A program made the position numbers and the translations under genes. From the NCBI RefSeq assembly GCF_041060425.1, contig NZ_JAULBC010000008.1:248001-312000 (forward strand): a DNA stretch of 64,000 nt, given 5' to 3'. Below the pieces are notes generated by a model. The model had not been told where the DNA came from, ran no database searches, and saw only the letters and a program-made list of their open reading frames with translations. The stretch's first letter is position 1, and every line of letters begins with the position of its first letter. The stretch is from Danxiaibacter flavus. GTDB lineage: Bacteria > Bacteroidota > Bacteroidia > Chitinophagales > Chitinophagaceae. Positions 48,001 through 56,477 of this stretch are shown piece by piece.

Positions 48001-48761
48001 CCTGTATCGTCAATGTCCATATCAATAGACGAAGAATTGATCGCGGTCAATCCAACAGTACTGCTCATTCCAACAAGGCTCCAGGTAGTTGAGCCAGCAG
48101 GGCATTTTTTTACAAAAGCCGCATCGCCAATCAAATATGCGACATATAAATTGCCTGCATTATCTATGTCAAATGCCAGATCAGTAACAATTTCGGTCGG
48201 GGAAGTGATTGGCTGCAGGTCCTTGATCATTGTATTCCAGTTTCCGTTCACCGCATCATATTTTCTCACGATAAGCTCCCGGTCATTAATTCCTTCCGGT
48301 TCGGTGTAATAGGCTATATAAGCTGTGTTGTCCGGGGCGAATTTTAGTTTGGGGCCAACATTAGCAAAGGCGAATTCACTATTGCCAACTATGGTCCAGC
48401 CAGTACCCTGCACATATTTTTGAACAGATATTTTGCTGGAAACTTTATCACTGTATGCTATGTATGGAATGTTACCGGCATCGGTAGCAATTGATGTAGA
48501 CCATACTGCAGCTGATGTAAACCCTTCGGGAGGTAATGCTTGTAAAGTTGGCGCATTGTAAAAATCATCATTGCAATCCAGGTTGTTTTGTACATACTTA
48601 ACTGGACCGGATGGCGGGCCAACTGATGGCAAGGACGGATGATACCTATCTCCCAACCCATCTCCATCCTTATCAGGATACCACAATCTTTGAGCATATA
48701 CCTCATCTGTACAACATAAAACAAACAGAAGAACATATAGCAATGGCAACAGTGTCTTCAT
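42042..48761 (-). CDS. giant secreted Ig-like repeat protein with gliding-motility-type (T9SS type B) C-terminal domain
   Basis: About 2240 residues. A signal peptide (LLPLLYVLLFVLCC...VYAQ) is followed by a Ca-loop segment (YPDKDGDGLGDR), a propeller-like region (about 75-400) with repeated IPYIAYSD / TPFIAFQD blades, one Ig-like unit, then about 19 Ig-like modules of roughly 80 residues. Consensus of a module: KPxIxAxxxLTFCAGDSVxLTASS, PTYIWSN, SGSYSVQVKDANQC, SPASDAVxVTVHNLPA. A last PKD-like unit precedes the CHU_C/type B domain NKLITPNGDGINDRLTF...YYFVLTVNGKVVKKGGVTI. It should be exported by T9SS and held at the surface with the neighbouring PorP/SprF protein, as an adhesin or gliding-related protein. 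The start may be the ATG at 48761 or the one at 48773. Confidence 0.92.
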   Translation of the reverse strand: MKTLLPLLYVLLFVLCCTDEVYAQRLWYPDKDGDGLGDRYHPSLPSVGPPSGPVKYVQNNLDCNDDFYNAPTLQALPPEGFTSAAVWSTSIATDAGNIPYIAYSDKVSSKISVQKYVQGTGWTIVGNSEFAFANVGPKLKFAPDNTAYIAYYTEPEGINDRELIVRKYDAVNGNWNTMIKDLQPITSPTEIVTDLAFDIDNAGNLYVAYLIGDAAFVKKCPAGSTTWSLVGMSSTVGLTAINSSSIDMDIDDTGVPFIAFYNENIGTNEVSMMKFSGGTWQFLGSVGPANLTPVKIKVDYAGTPFIAFQDRSTSQAIIVCKLVSGTWQTIGAPVSNGRITSCALELDATGIPELAWTTSSPSAKCYESKFDGTSWQAASVSTAGANSVSLALDNNGMPYIGYGDLSAANLGKATVMTLSPAYINPTKPNLTPSAGPYCAGSKITITASGDLNDAANWVWYSDASFSNPLGTGNKIDVFPTADATYYARGESACVAQPTLDNHIDITVSPLPAKPIINPTGPKTICEGDHITLTAPLSASYLWSTGATTQSIDVSTAGDYTVKVKNATGCESPESDATTIFVNPAPAKPTIDPAGPIAICADKSVTLTAISAVTSPVFTWSNTSTGDKITVNTTGNYSVKVTDGNGCSSLFSDATTVTVNALPEAPTIATGGPTTFCVGDSVILTASSTAVSPTYIWSDKPSAPSSDKDTIKTAGTYSVLVKDINGCISLVSNLVTTTIHNLPDKPTIAVTGALTFCAGDSVVLAASSTATSPTYIWSNKPTSPSSDKDTIKTSGSYSVQVKDANQCISPASDLVNVTVHNLPAQPLIAASDALTFCAGDSVILTASSSATSPTYIWSNKPNAPSSNKDTIKVTGSYSVQVKDNNQCLSPASDAVFITVHSLPAKPLIVAGNALTFCAGDSVILSASSTATSPTYIWSDKPNSPPSDKDTIKTSGHYSVKVKDANQCISPASDEVTVTVHNLPAKPLISATDPLTFCSGDSVILTASSTATSPTYIWNNKPNAPSGNKDTIKVTGSYSVQVKDNNQCLSPASDAVVVTVHNLPAKPLIAANNPLTFCAGDSVILSASTTATSPIYIWSNKPNASSSNKDTIKTSGSYSVQIKDANQCTSPASDMVIVTVHNLPAKPLIAASNTLTFCTGDSIILTASSTATSPTYIWSNKPNAPSSNKDTIRTSGTYSVQVQDANQCTSPASDAVTVTVYNLPAKPLIAASDALSFCAGDSVILTASSTVTSPIFIWSNKPTAPSSNNDTIKVSGSYSVQVKDANQCISPASDAVQITAHNLPTKPTITASDTTTFCAGGSVTLTANTSIASPSYLWSDGSTGATLSVTKSGSYTVQVRDANQCLSLASNAQTVTVNPLPAKPTISTSGTTTICAGDSVILTANTTITSPQYLWSDGSSGATIKVTKSGSYTVQVQDANQCISAASNAQMVTVNALPAKPTIVAAGPTSFCSGKSVVLTANSGIIAPSYIWSNGDTNNSITVNTSGSYTVQVIDSNKCISSSSDALQVKVNAVPPKPTITAMGATAFCAGDSVVLKASSLANAPNYVWSNGQTGTILTVTTTGNYSVQVKDTSGCLSAPSDEQTITVHSLPAKPTITLQGSDTLCAGDSVILTAHSSAISPAYAWSNGATGATVTVSASGNYSVQVTDANHCTSSVSDTQRVSIHPLPAAPTITASSSTNACSGGSVTLTASAAVSSPVYLWNTGATGPKLTVTQSGNYTVQVSDANHCLSLASAVKNVTIGTPPAKPEISAGGSTTFCAGDSVVLTATSNATLPTYTWSNGSTNQTLTVFTSGNYAVQVKDSSGCTSVASDSIKIVVNPLPAIPTITSAGPLSFCQGDSVILKATAAITYFWNNQAGADTLIVRNGGTYTLTIQDANHCTSLTSKPVTVSVKPAPSKPVVSASGPLTFCQGDSVVLQAPSASSYKWSNQSTASSITVNINGNYSVKIQNAAGCWSPESAPVTTKVNPYAVATDISAKDTTACHGSPAILTATSNVQGAVFSWYSDAALQNKVGTGSPFITAPLNSNTTFYGTVRGNDVCESKPADAIAVKVSLLEKPLLTVTPKNVSIGVGSSAQLTATGEGAIVWTPSTRLDNATSFTPKASPTATTTYTATLTSPEGCQATDTSRVEVTIAYFDYNKLITPNGDGINDRLTFTNIAQYPDNKLEVFDRDGKLVYRKTSYNNEWDGRINGNVPPNNTYYFVLTVNGKVVKKGGVTIAH
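44840..46800 (-). repeat. tandem 240-bp coding repeats
   Basis: Equivalent codons recur at exactly 240-nt steps: 45061, 45301, 45541, 45781, 46021, 46261, 46501 and 46741 all fall at the same point of the LTFCAGDSVIL segment. These units carry the NKPNAPSSNKDTIK insertion and are far more alike than the units outside this block, so they are recent duplications. Confidence 0.85.
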
Positions 48762-48773
48762 ATAGCAATTCAA

Positions 48774-49136
48774 TACTTTAGTTTAGGAACAACGGCTTAT
48801 AGGAGTGGAATTTCAGGCCTGTTTCTTAATCACGCATATAAGTTAGCAATACAAGAGGGCACGGTGGGTTACCTAATGCTATGTAATAACAGAAACTTAT
48901 CGGTAAATGATCTGCAAGCAATCACGGAGTAAACAGAACAATAGTGTTGGTTTAATGTCCTCGTCGCTACCGTGCTTTAATCAAAACGTAACGATACAAT
49001 ATTTCTAAGGGGACAGTGTTTGACAGTTAGTTTTTTATAGATATGTGGATGGGTTATCTGTTTAAGAAAGTTAGTATAAACAAGCGAAATTTACAACAAA
49101 CTGTAAAACATATTTATTTTTAAAACATCGCATAGT
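48774..49136. other. intergenic region upstream of the giant repeat protein
   Basis: 363 bp between two minus-strand genes: the regulator ends at its right edge and the giant gene starts at its left edge, so the promoter of the giant gene should lie here. No repeat, RNA or clear promoter motif is seen. Confidence 0.5.
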
Positions 49137-49619
49137 TTAACTCAGCAACTCTTTTAAATATGCTATGGAAACCGGTTTTATAATATAATCCGTTACACTT
49201 TTATATGCTTTGGCTTTTTTGCGATCGTTTTCGTCAATGGATGAGCTTACCATATAAATCTTAATAGATTTCGGGATGCCATCAGCCATCGTTTCATACG
49301 CTTCCATAAATTCCCAGCCATTCATAATAGGCATGTTGATGTCAAGAAAAATTACATCCGGAAGATCGTGCGTAGAAGAATTAGCAAGTGTGTTTTTAAG
49401 GGATGTAATTGCTTCAAGACCGTTCTTATATTCAATAATGCTTTTGCTGAGCTGATTTATTTCAATCATCCGCTTCATACTGAATAAGTAGAACTGGTCA
49501 TCATCTATCAGAAAAATCTTCTCTGTTGTATTCATTGCTGCAACTATTTGTTCATTTGTTAGCGCTTTATCAATATTCAATGGCTCACAAACATTTAAAT
49601 ACTTACCAGCTTCGTCCAT
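49137..49619 (-). CDS. CheY-like single-domain response regulator
   Basis: A 160-residue protein. The receiver domain covers residues 30-160: IFLIDDDQFYLF with the acidic pair, phospho-acceptor Asp in VIFLDINMPIMNGWEF, Ser/Thr in YMVSSSIDENDR and Lys in YIIKPVS. The ATG at 49535 (MNTTEKIFLIDDDQ) would start directly at the domain; the upstream ATG adds 28 residues of unclear worth. There is no output domain, so it would act by protein contact, probably with a histidine kinase encoded elsewhere. Confidence 0.9.
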   Translation of the reverse strand: MDEAGKYLNVCEPLNIDKALTNEQIVAAMNTTEKIFLIDDDQFYLFSMKRMIEINQLSKSIIEYKNGLEAITSLKNTLANSSTHDLPDVIFLDINMPIMNGWEFMEAYETMADGIPKSIKIYMVSSSIDENDRKKAKAYKSVTDYIIKPVSIAYLKELLS

Positions 49620-49857
49620 CCTTGTAAATTATAGGGTAAAATAAGTCATATTTTCATAAATCCTATGATTTTCAAGCGTTTATTTTTCGAAGCCGGCAAA
49701 ATGATCTCTGTCTTGCCTACAAAGCAAGCTGAATGCTATGGGGGGAACATGACTGTGAATACGGTTTCGATATTGGATATTCAGGGCAGAACCTCTGTTA
49801 TGGTAACAAGTATAACAAGCGAAAAGTTCTACCCGTGTGGTGATTTAGTATTTTGGA

Positions 49858-50394
49858 TCAGAACTTATTCTTCCACATCATGCTTTCTATTGGTTTATCA
49901 GGCTGTCCATTATACTTAGCGTTTTTCTTCTGATTGTATTTTACTTCAATCTCTCCTTCAACAGGAAAATAGATCAACTGCCCAACAGGCATGCCTTTAT
50001 ATACTTTTACCGGTTGTTTTACTGAAATCTCCAGGGTCCAGTTACCACAAAATCCAACATCTCCTTTTCCGGCAGTGGCATGAATATCAATGCCAAGCCT
50101 TCCCGTCGAAGATTTACCTTCTAAGAATGGCACATGTGCATGTGTCTCAGTGTATTCTTCCGTAACGCCAAGGTAAAATATATGCGGGTAGAGTACAAAC
50201 CCTTCCTCAGGAATTTCAAAATATTCTATCTCATTGTGTTTTTTTGCGTCGATGATATGCTCTTTGTAAGTAGCCAGCCATTTACCTAAATGCACATCAT
50301 AACTATTGCTTCCAAGGCACTCTCTTTGATAAGGCTCTATTTTAATGGTGCCTTTATCTATCTCTTCTAAAATGCGTTGATCTGAAAGAATCAT
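49858..50394 (-). CDS. dcd: dCTP deaminase
   Basis: A 178-residue enzyme that deaminates dCTP to dUTP for thymidylate synthesis. Marks: MILSDQRILEEIDKG, GSNSYDVHLG, the nucleotide-binding KSSTGRLGI at 94-102, and GKGDVGFCGNWTLEIS, whose Glu122 fits the catalytic base. The C-terminus NAKYNGQPDKP is the usual triphosphate-binding lid. It is divergent from the phosphopantetheinyl transferase gene. Confidence 0.93.
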   Translation of the reverse strand: MILSDQRILEEIDKGTIKIEPYQRECLGSNSYDVHLGKWLATYKEHIIDAKKHNEIEYFEIPEEGFVLYPHIFYLGVTEEYTETHAHVPFLEGKSSTGRLGIDIHATAGKGDVGFCGNWTLEISVKQPVKVYKGMPVGQLIYFPVEGEIEVKYNQKKNAKYNGQPDKPIESMMWKNKF

Positions 50395-50564
50395 TGTTAC
50401 AATTTTTATTATCCGTAACCGGATAAATCAGCGAATCTTTGATTGCCATCGGCGAATTTAAGCGGGGAATCTTTGTTTTAGTCACCCGTACTAAATATCT
50501 TGGTCGGCAAAGTTTTGCAAATAAATGCATTTCTTGCGTTATAAATAAAAAACCTTATTGTCAA

Positions 50565-51206
50565 TTGGCTCTATTCTATCAAAATAACATTAATGCGTCT
50601 ACGCGGCTGGGTATTTGGCATATTGAAGAAGATGAGCATTTTTTTCTTGAACATGTTCCTCTGAAAAAAGATATAACGCACCCCCACAAGCGGTTACAAC
50701 ATCTTGCAGGCCGTTACCTGCTTAAATTTCTGTTCCCGGATTTTCCACAGCATGAAATATTGATAGCAGATACACGCAAACCTTACCTGGCGGACGAGCT
50801 TTATCATTTTTCCATTTCGCATTGCGGCAATTTTGCAGCTGCCATTGTAAGTACAGATCATCGCGTGGGCATCGACATAGAAATTCCCTCAGCAAAAGTT
50901 GAACGTGTGCAACATAAGTTTCTCCATCCAAATGAAGAGGCATTTCTGACTTCATTTGTAAACATGGGAAAACATTTTCGTGTGGAAATGCTTACGGTGT
51001 TCTGGAGCTGTAAGGAAGCCCTGTATAAATGGCACGGCCTGGGTGAAGTGAATTTTAAGGAATGCATGTACCTGGACGGAGATCTTGTAGTCGGCGCCAG
51101 TAATATTATCGATCTACCCTACACTTTCGCTAAAGACAGCGTGAATAATGTTCAGCTAAAAGCAAAAATATTTGAAGATATTGTTTTGAGCTGGGTAGTG
51201 ACTTAA
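50565..51206 (+). CDS. 4'-phosphopantetheinyl transferase superfamily protein
   Basis: It moves phosphopantetheine from CoA to carrier proteins. There is no ATG in front of the domain; a TTG at 50565 starts ALFYQNNINASTRLGIWHIEE, the usual N-terminus in Bacteroidota, and gives 213 residues, the normal length. A second TTG at 50439 would add 42 residues that do not fit. Motifs: FSISHCGNFAAAIVS, VGIDIEIPS (Mg-binding Asp/Glu) and FWSCKEALYKWHGLGEVNF. No carrier-protein or NRPS/PKS genes are nearby, so it may serve the fatty-acid ACP or a remote pathway. Confidence 0.85.
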   Translation: MALFYQNNINASTRLGIWHIEEDEHFFLEHVPLKKDITHPHKRLQHLAGRYLLKFLFPDFPQHEILIADTRKPYLADELYHFSISHCGNFAAAIVSTDHRVGIDIEIPSAKVERVQHKFLHPNEEAFLTSFVNMGKHFRVEMLTVFWSCKEALYKWHGLGEVNFKECMYLDGDLVVGASNIIDLPYTFAKDSVNNVQLKAKIFEDIVLSWVVT

Positions 51207-51220
51207 TGGATAATTGATAG

Positions 51221-51303
51221 TTGACAATTGAAAATGATTATAGCAAAGAATAAATATAGTTTTAAATTCCAAGCAATATTTCTCCCCCATTTTCAATTGT
51301 CAA
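51221..51303. terminator. long-arm inverted repeat between convergent genes
   Basis: TTGACAATTGAAAATG at 51221-51236 is the exact complement of CATTTTCAATTGTCAA at 51288-51303. It lies between the convergent phosphopantetheinyl transferase and obg genes and probably ends both transcripts. A further CAACTGTCAATTA follows the right arm. Confidence 0.55.
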
Positions 51304-51313
51304 TTTTCAACTG

Positions 51314-52312
51314 TCAATTACTTTGATTAATTGTCTTCCACAACACATCCTTCAACTCCGTCAAACCCTTATTGGTGACAGAAGAAATAAACAGGTGAGG
51401 AATATTTGACGGTAATTCTTTAGAGATCGCTTCTTTTAACTCATCATCCAGCATATCACTTTTACTGATGGCTATTACAAAATCTTTCTGCAGCATTTCA
51501 GGATTGTACTGCTCCAGTTCATTAAACAGTATCTCGAATTCTTTTTTATGATCGTCACTGTCTGCCGGGATAAGAAAGAGCAATACAGCGTTACGTTCAA
51601 TATGACGCAGGAACCGGTGTCCCAATCCTTTGCCTTCAGCGGCTCCTTCAATAATTCCGGGAAGATCGGCAATGCAGAACGACCTGCCGTCACGATATTC
51701 CACCATCCCAAGTTGCGGGGTTAATGTTGTAAACGCGTAGTTGGCAATTTTGGGTTTCGCAGCTGTAATTACGGAAAGTAAAGTTGATTTACCTGCATTT
51801 GGAAAACCTACAAGACCCACATCGGCCAATACTTTAAGTTCCAGCGTTTTCCACCCTTCGACGCCCGGTTCTCCCGGCTGTGCGTGTTCGGGAACCTGGT
51901 TGGTAGGCGTAGCAAAATTCTGGTTGCCCAGGCCACCTCTTCCGCCCCGTAACCAAATGATCTCCTGGCCGTCCTCAAGAATTTCTGCTTCTATTTCGCC
52001 GGTTTCTTCATCACGGGCAACTGTGCCCAAAGGCACCTCAATAATCACATCTTCACCGTCTTTTCCGGTACAATTGTTTTTGCTGCCGTTTTCACCATTC
52101 TCGGCTATTACGTTCTTGTAGTACCGGAGATGCAACAGCGTCCATAACTGCTTGTTCCCTCTTAAAATAACATGCGCACCACGACCTCCGTCGCCACCAT
52201 CAGGCCCGGCCATTGCATTGTATTTCGTGCGCATAAAATGTTTGCTGCCTGCTCCTCCGTGTCCGCTTTTGCAGAAAATGCGGATATAGTCTATGAAGTT
52301 TGTTTTTTCCAT
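51314..52312 (-). CDS. obg: Obg/CgtA GTPase
   Basis: Start chosen at the ATG at 52312 (MEKTNFIDYIRIFCKSGHGGAG), where the Obg fold begins; the longer frame adds 17 non-homologous residues. The glycine-rich Obg domain (GPDGGDGGRGAHVIL, GKDGEDVIIEVPLGT, GGRGGLGN) is followed by the G domain: G1 GFPNAGKST, G3 DLPGIIEGAAEGKGLG, G4 ISKSD and G5 SSV. It is an essential ribosome-assembly and stress GTPase of the cytoplasm, 332 residues. The long Obg-specific C-terminal domain is absent, as is normal in this phylum. Confidence 0.95.
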   Translation of the reverse strand: MEKTNFIDYIRIFCKSGHGGAGSKHFMRTKYNAMAGPDGGDGGRGAHVILRGNKQLWTLLHLRYYKNVIAENGENGSKNNCTGKDGEDVIIEVPLGTVARDEETGEIEAEILEDGQEIIWLRGGRGGLGNQNFATPTNQVPEHAQPGEPGVEGWKTLELKVLADVGLVGFPNAGKSTLLSVITAAKPKIANYAFTTLTPQLGMVEYRDGRSFCIADLPGIIEGAAEGKGLGHRFLRHIERNAVLLFLIPADSDDHKKEFEILFNELEQYNPEMLQKDFVIAISKSDMLDDELKEAISKELPSNIPHLFISSVTNKGLTELKDVLWKTINQSN

Positions 52313-52975
52313 TAAGTGCTGCAAAGATATTTTTCCAAAGTCAGGATATGAAATTAGTTTCAAAAATGGTTGCTAATAAACTGATTGCGAGTTAATTAGT
52401 TTGAGACAAAACGCGGCGTTGAGATATTAGTCAATTGCTATTAGAATAATTTCTAAGATAAATATCCATCTGAATCATTGCTTAGTGTACGTTGTTTTTT
52501 ATTAATCGTGCAACAAAAAGGTTCGCTAATTGTATTACAAAAGAAATGAGTTGCAACACAATAATTTAGAGAACAATGTTTTAGGGGTTTGCAATGTTGG
52601 GCCGCTGTTTCCTTGCATGAAGAATCAATAGCAAAAGCGATTTTCAGGTTTCCTGATCAAATGAGAAATATACAATCCTCAAAATAGTGCACTCGTTGAT
52701 TTACATCGACAAACGTTGCAGCTAATGAAAGAAATAAGTTGTCTGATGTAAGTGTGATTGCCGCTGCCTTACCTGCTGAAGACTATTTCATATCAGAAAA
52801 AACTGACACAACCTTTTTAACGGAGCCGGATAACAAGCCGGCGCAACTGCATAATCTGTCTGTTTTTTCCGGCAAGCATTTTTCGAGTTGCCAATGCATT
52901 TGATATTATAAAATTCAATAGTATGAAATATCTGCTTGTGCATCAGGATAACCTTCATCCCAAATAAAATAAAAT

Positions 52976-53001
52976 GCGGAGAATGTTGGCGCATTCCCCG
53001 C
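52976..53001 (+). promoter_or_regulatory. leader hairpin of the susC transcript
   Basis: GCGGAGAATG pairs with CATTCCCCGC (one mismatch) around TTGGCG, about 75 nt before the susC start codon. Confidence 0.45.
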
Positions 53002-53030
53002 TTACTTCAGGTTAACGTATTGCATAATCA

Positions 53031-53055
53031 CCACCCTGGCGGGTTGGCTTTTTTC
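53031..53055 (+). terminator. possible attenuator before susC
   Basis: CCACCC-tggc-GGGTTGG (one bulge) is followed directly by CTTTTTTC, 23 nt before the susC ATG. There is no plus-strand gene upstream for it to end, so if real it would act in the susC leader. Confidence 0.4.
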
Positions 53056-53077
53056 ATTAACCATAATAATCTAAAGT

Positions 53078-56000
53078 ATGAAATGTTTGCTAACTGATGT
53101 CAGACAACCTTTGGCATCAAGGCTATTGCTCATTATTAAAATAATGACAATATGTATGTTGGCTTTTAGCCTGCAGGCTTCTGCAGAGGGGCGTGGCAAA
53201 AAACTATCTGTCAAAACAGAGAAAACCGAAATTACTGCAGTGTTGAAAGCTATAGAGAAGCAAAGTAATTTCCGTTTTGTTTATAAGGATATAAAAAACC
53301 TGACACAGAAAGTTTCTGTTAATCTGCAAGATGCAGACATACAGGATGTGCTGGACCAGGTATTGCAGAACACAGGCCTTACTTACGAAATAATGGATGA
53401 CGGGCAGATCATCATCAAGGAAGCAGCAGCGGGATATCACTCTGTTCAGGCAAATGTTACGGGAACTGTCCGTGGCGATAGTGGCGTGTTGGCAGGCGTT
53501 TCTGTACAGGTTAAAGGAACTACAAGAGGCACCGCTACAAATGAAGATGGAAAGTTTTCCATAAGCGCAGAGCCCACAGATGTACTTGTGTTTAGCTATG
53601 TGGGACATATTAGCCGCGAAATAACTGTCGGCACTCAGACGGAGATCAATGTAACACTTGCGAGTGAAGCTGTTAACCTGGATGGAGTGGTTGTTGTTGG
53701 GTATGGTACAGCGAGGAAAAAAGATCTTACCGGCGCAGTCGCCAATATCAAAGGTGATGAACTTTCCAAACAACCGGTGTTAACTGCGACACAAGCGTTG
53801 CAAGGTAAAGCCGCCGGTGTGCAGATCATTAGCTCCGGTGCACCAAACTCTTCTCCTTCCGTGCGTATTCGCGGTACAGGTTCTATGCTCGCCGGCGTTA
53901 ACCCTTTGTATGTTGTAGATGGTGTAATTACGGATGATATCACCAACATTAATACTGCGGATATTTTGTCCATGGATGTGCTGAAAGATGCATCGTCCAC
54001 AGCCATTTATGGTGTGCGTGCCGCCAACGGTGTGCTGATCATTACGACGAAGAAAGGTCGCTCGGGTAAAATGGTGGTGAATTATGATGGAACAATAGGC
54101 GTGAAAGAAGCTGCGCACCTGGTAAATATGGCCGGCTCGCACCAGTATGTTGGCTATCTGAACGAAGCGAGCCGTTATTATGGTAACAGTGATAATCTTG
54201 TTGACACAGCATTGCTAAACAATGGCTCTAACACAGATTGGTACGATCAGATCCTCCGTCGAGGATTACAGCAGAACAATAACCTTTCCATTTCAGGCGG
54301 TAGCGAAAAGATCAATTATTATCTCAGCGCCGGTTATTTGCTTGATGAAGGGATCATCAAGAATAACAGCTTCAGAAGATTTACCATCCGTAATAACAAT
54401 GAATATAAATTCAACAACAAGCTTAAACTCACAACGGTAATTTCTTATGCCAACGGTGTTTTGGATGATGTTGATCTAAACTCCGCATATGGTAACTCTT
54501 ACAGAGCCGCACCCGTTGTTCCTGCAAGAGTTGGTACTAAGTATGGTAATACGTCGGCGTTTCAAAATGTTGGTAATCCGCTGCTGGACATCGACAAGAA
54601 TTACAACAGGGGGAACGACAATCGTATACAGGGTGCAGCAACATTTGAGTACAAGATTTTACCATGGTTGGTGTTCTCTTCTAACATCGGTGTGGATCTT
54701 GATTTTTATAAGAACACCCAATACGCGTATCAATATTTCGCCGACAGCACCATATTTGATCCGCCGGGTGGTAACCAGCAACAACCGGTTAGTGTTTTGC
54801 AGATCACCAAGAATGATGCAAACAGATGGTTGTGGGACAATACGCTTACTGCATCCAAAAAGTTTGGGGATCATAACCTGAAGCTGATGATAGGTACAAC
54901 AGCCGAACAGTATAAGTTTAATCGCTTATACGGGTACCGGCAAAATGTTCCTCCTGCGAAGAATCAGTGGTTTCTCGACGCGGGCGATGCCAATACTGCA
55001 AAGAACAATGGTTCCGGCGATAAATGGGCCCGCAACTCTTATATCGCAAGATTTAATTATGACTATAAAGATCGCTACCTGGTTACTGCAACATTCAGAG
55101 GTGATGGTAGTTCCCGTTTTCCGGAAGGAAACAGGTGGGGATTCTTCCCTTCAGTAGGCCTTGGCTGGAATATTACGAGCGAAGACTTTATGAAGGATCA
55201 GAAAACCTTTAGTTATTTGAAGTTGAGAGCAAGCTGGGGTAGGGTAGGTAACGATCAGATCCCTTCATCTTTATACCTGCCTCTGGCATCTCCTAATCTT
55301 CCTTATGGCAACCTGGGTTCAGGTATTGCTTTTAACCAGATCACAGATCCCAATCTGAAATGGGAAACTACTGAAGAATTTGATTTTGGACTTGATTTTA
55401 CGGTACTTGACAAACGTTTAAACGGTACAATAGATTTATATAGTAAAAAGACCAACGATGCGCTTATTTATGTAAACATACTAGGAACATTGGGTGATCA
55501 GGACAGCAAGTACCTGACCAATGCAGCAGCTATTCAGAACAAAGGTGTGGAACTGGGCTTAACATGGAGCGATAAGATTGGTAAAGACTGGACCTACAGC
55601 ATCAGTGGTAATGGTGCCTACAATAAAAACGAAGTTGTTGGGTTATCAAGTGGCCAACCGTTGGTTGATGGTAATCTTGCAGGTCAGGGATATGTTACAT
55701 TGTCTCCAAATGGCCAGCCTATCGGAAGTTATAACGTGTTGAAAGTTGCCGGAATTTTCCAAAACCAGGAAGAGATAGATAATTATAAAAACAAAGCCGG
55801 CACCGTTATTCAGCCAGATGCAAGGCCGGGCGATTTTAAATATGTAGATCAGAACGGCGACGGCGTAATTGATGCAAATGACCGGGTGTTGGTTGGATCT
55901 TATCAACCAAAATTTATCTATGGCTTTAGTGGCAGCGTTACTTACAAATCCTTTGATCTGAGTTTCGGCACTTATGGTACTTCAGGAGGTAAAATATACA

Positions 56001-56452
56001 ATGCAAAAAAAGCTTTGCGAGCTTCAACCAACTCATTGGATAATATGGAAGCAAGTGTGGTTACTGACAGGTGGACCGTAGACAACAAGTCTAATTCAAA
56101 TCCCAGGGCTACATTAAATCAATGGCCGGCGTCAACTTATTTTGTTGAACAGGGCGGCTTTTTCAGGATTAACAACCTCACGATCGGATATACGCTTCCT
56201 CAAGACATGCTGAAGAAAGCGAAGATCACTAAACTCAGGGTCTATGCCACCGTGCAGAACCTTGCAACAATTACCAATTACACCGGCTTTACACCTGAGT
56301 TCTCCGCTATTTCCACCGGTGTAAATGCGTTGAAGGCAGATCCGAATTCTGCGGCCAATCAAACCAATTTGGGCATTACAAATGCGGGTGTTGATATTAA
56401 TACTTATCCAACTCCGCGCACATGGGTATTTGGTATAAACCTGGGTTTCTAG
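53078..56452 (+). CDS. SusC/RagA family TonB-linked outer membrane protein
   Basis: A 1124-residue TonB-dependent transporter. Signal peptide (LLIIKIMTICMLAFSLQASAEG), then an STN domain (about 45-110: LSVKTEKTEITAVLKAIEKQ), a carboxypeptidase-regulatory-like domain (about 125-205: VTGTVRGDSGVLAGVSVQVKG, VLVFSYVGH), plug (VVVGYGTARKKDLTGAV, ALQGKAAGVQI, YVVDGVI) and a 22-strand-type barrel ending WVFGINLGF. It imports oligosaccharides with SusD, encoded 25 nt downstream. The STN domain often signals to a FecR/ECF sigma pair, but none is in the window. Confidence 0.95.
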   Translation: MKCLLTDVRQPLASRLLLIIKIMTICMLAFSLQASAEGRGKKLSVKTEKTEITAVLKAIEKQSNFRFVYKDIKNLTQKVSVNLQDADIQDVLDQVLQNTGLTYEIMDDGQIIIKEAAAGYHSVQANVTGTVRGDSGVLAGVSVQVKGTTRGTATNEDGKFSISAEPTDVLVFSYVGHISREITVGTQTEINVTLASEAVNLDGVVVVGYGTARKKDLTGAVANIKGDELSKQPVLTATQALQGKAAGVQIISSGAPNSSPSVRIRGTGSMLAGVNPLYVVDGVITDDITNINTADILSMDVLKDASSTAIYGVRAANGVLIITTKKGRSGKMVVNYDGTIGVKEAAHLVNMAGSHQYVGYLNEASRYYGNSDNLVDTALLNNGSNTDWYDQILRRGLQQNNNLSISGGSEKINYYLSAGYLLDEGIIKNNSFRRFTIRNNNEYKFNNKLKLTTVISYANGVLDDVDLNSAYGNSYRAAPVVPARVGTKYGNTSAFQNVGNPLLDIDKNYNRGNDNRIQGAATFEYKILPWLVFSSNIGVDLDFYKNTQYAYQYFADSTIFDPPGGNQQQPVSVLQITKNDANRWLWDNTLTASKKFGDHNLKLMIGTTAEQYKFNRLYGYRQNVPPAKNQWFLDAGDANTAKNNGSGDKWARNSYIARFNYDYKDRYLVTATFRGDGSSRFPEGNRWGFFPSVGLGWNITSEDFMKDQKTFSYLKLRASWGRVGNDQIPSSLYLPLASPNLPYGNLGSGIAFNQITDPNLKWETTEEFDFGLDFTVLDKRLNGTIDLYSKKTNDALIYVNILGTLGDQDSKYLTNAAAIQNKGVELGLTWSDKIGKDWTYSISGNGAYNKNEVVGLSSGQPLVDGNLAGQGYVTLSPNGQPIGSYNVLKVAGIFQNQEEIDNYKNKAGTVIQPDARPGDFKYVDQNGDGVIDANDRVLVGSYQPKFIYGFSGSVTYKSFDLSFGTYGTSGGKIYNAKKALRASTNSLDNMEASVVTDRWTVDNKSNSNPRATLNQWPASTYFVEQGGFFRINNLTIGYTLPQDMLKKAKITKLRVYATVQNLATITNYTGFTPEFSAISTGVNALKADPNSAANQTNLGITNAGVDINTYPTPRTWVFGINLGF

Positions 56453-56477
56453 TCAATCAACAATTAAACTTCGCATC

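Larger units (their letters stand above)
52313..53077. other. long intergenic and leader region upstream of susC
   Basis: 765 bp between the divergent obg and susC genes with no supportable gene. The last 100 bp before susC hold two hairpins, listed separately. Confidence 0.6.

Noticed and set aside
49665..49919. Small plus-strand gene
   Set aside because: An open frame of 84 codons overlaps the 3' end of dcd on the opposite strand, has no recognisable domain and no ribosome-binding site worth noting.
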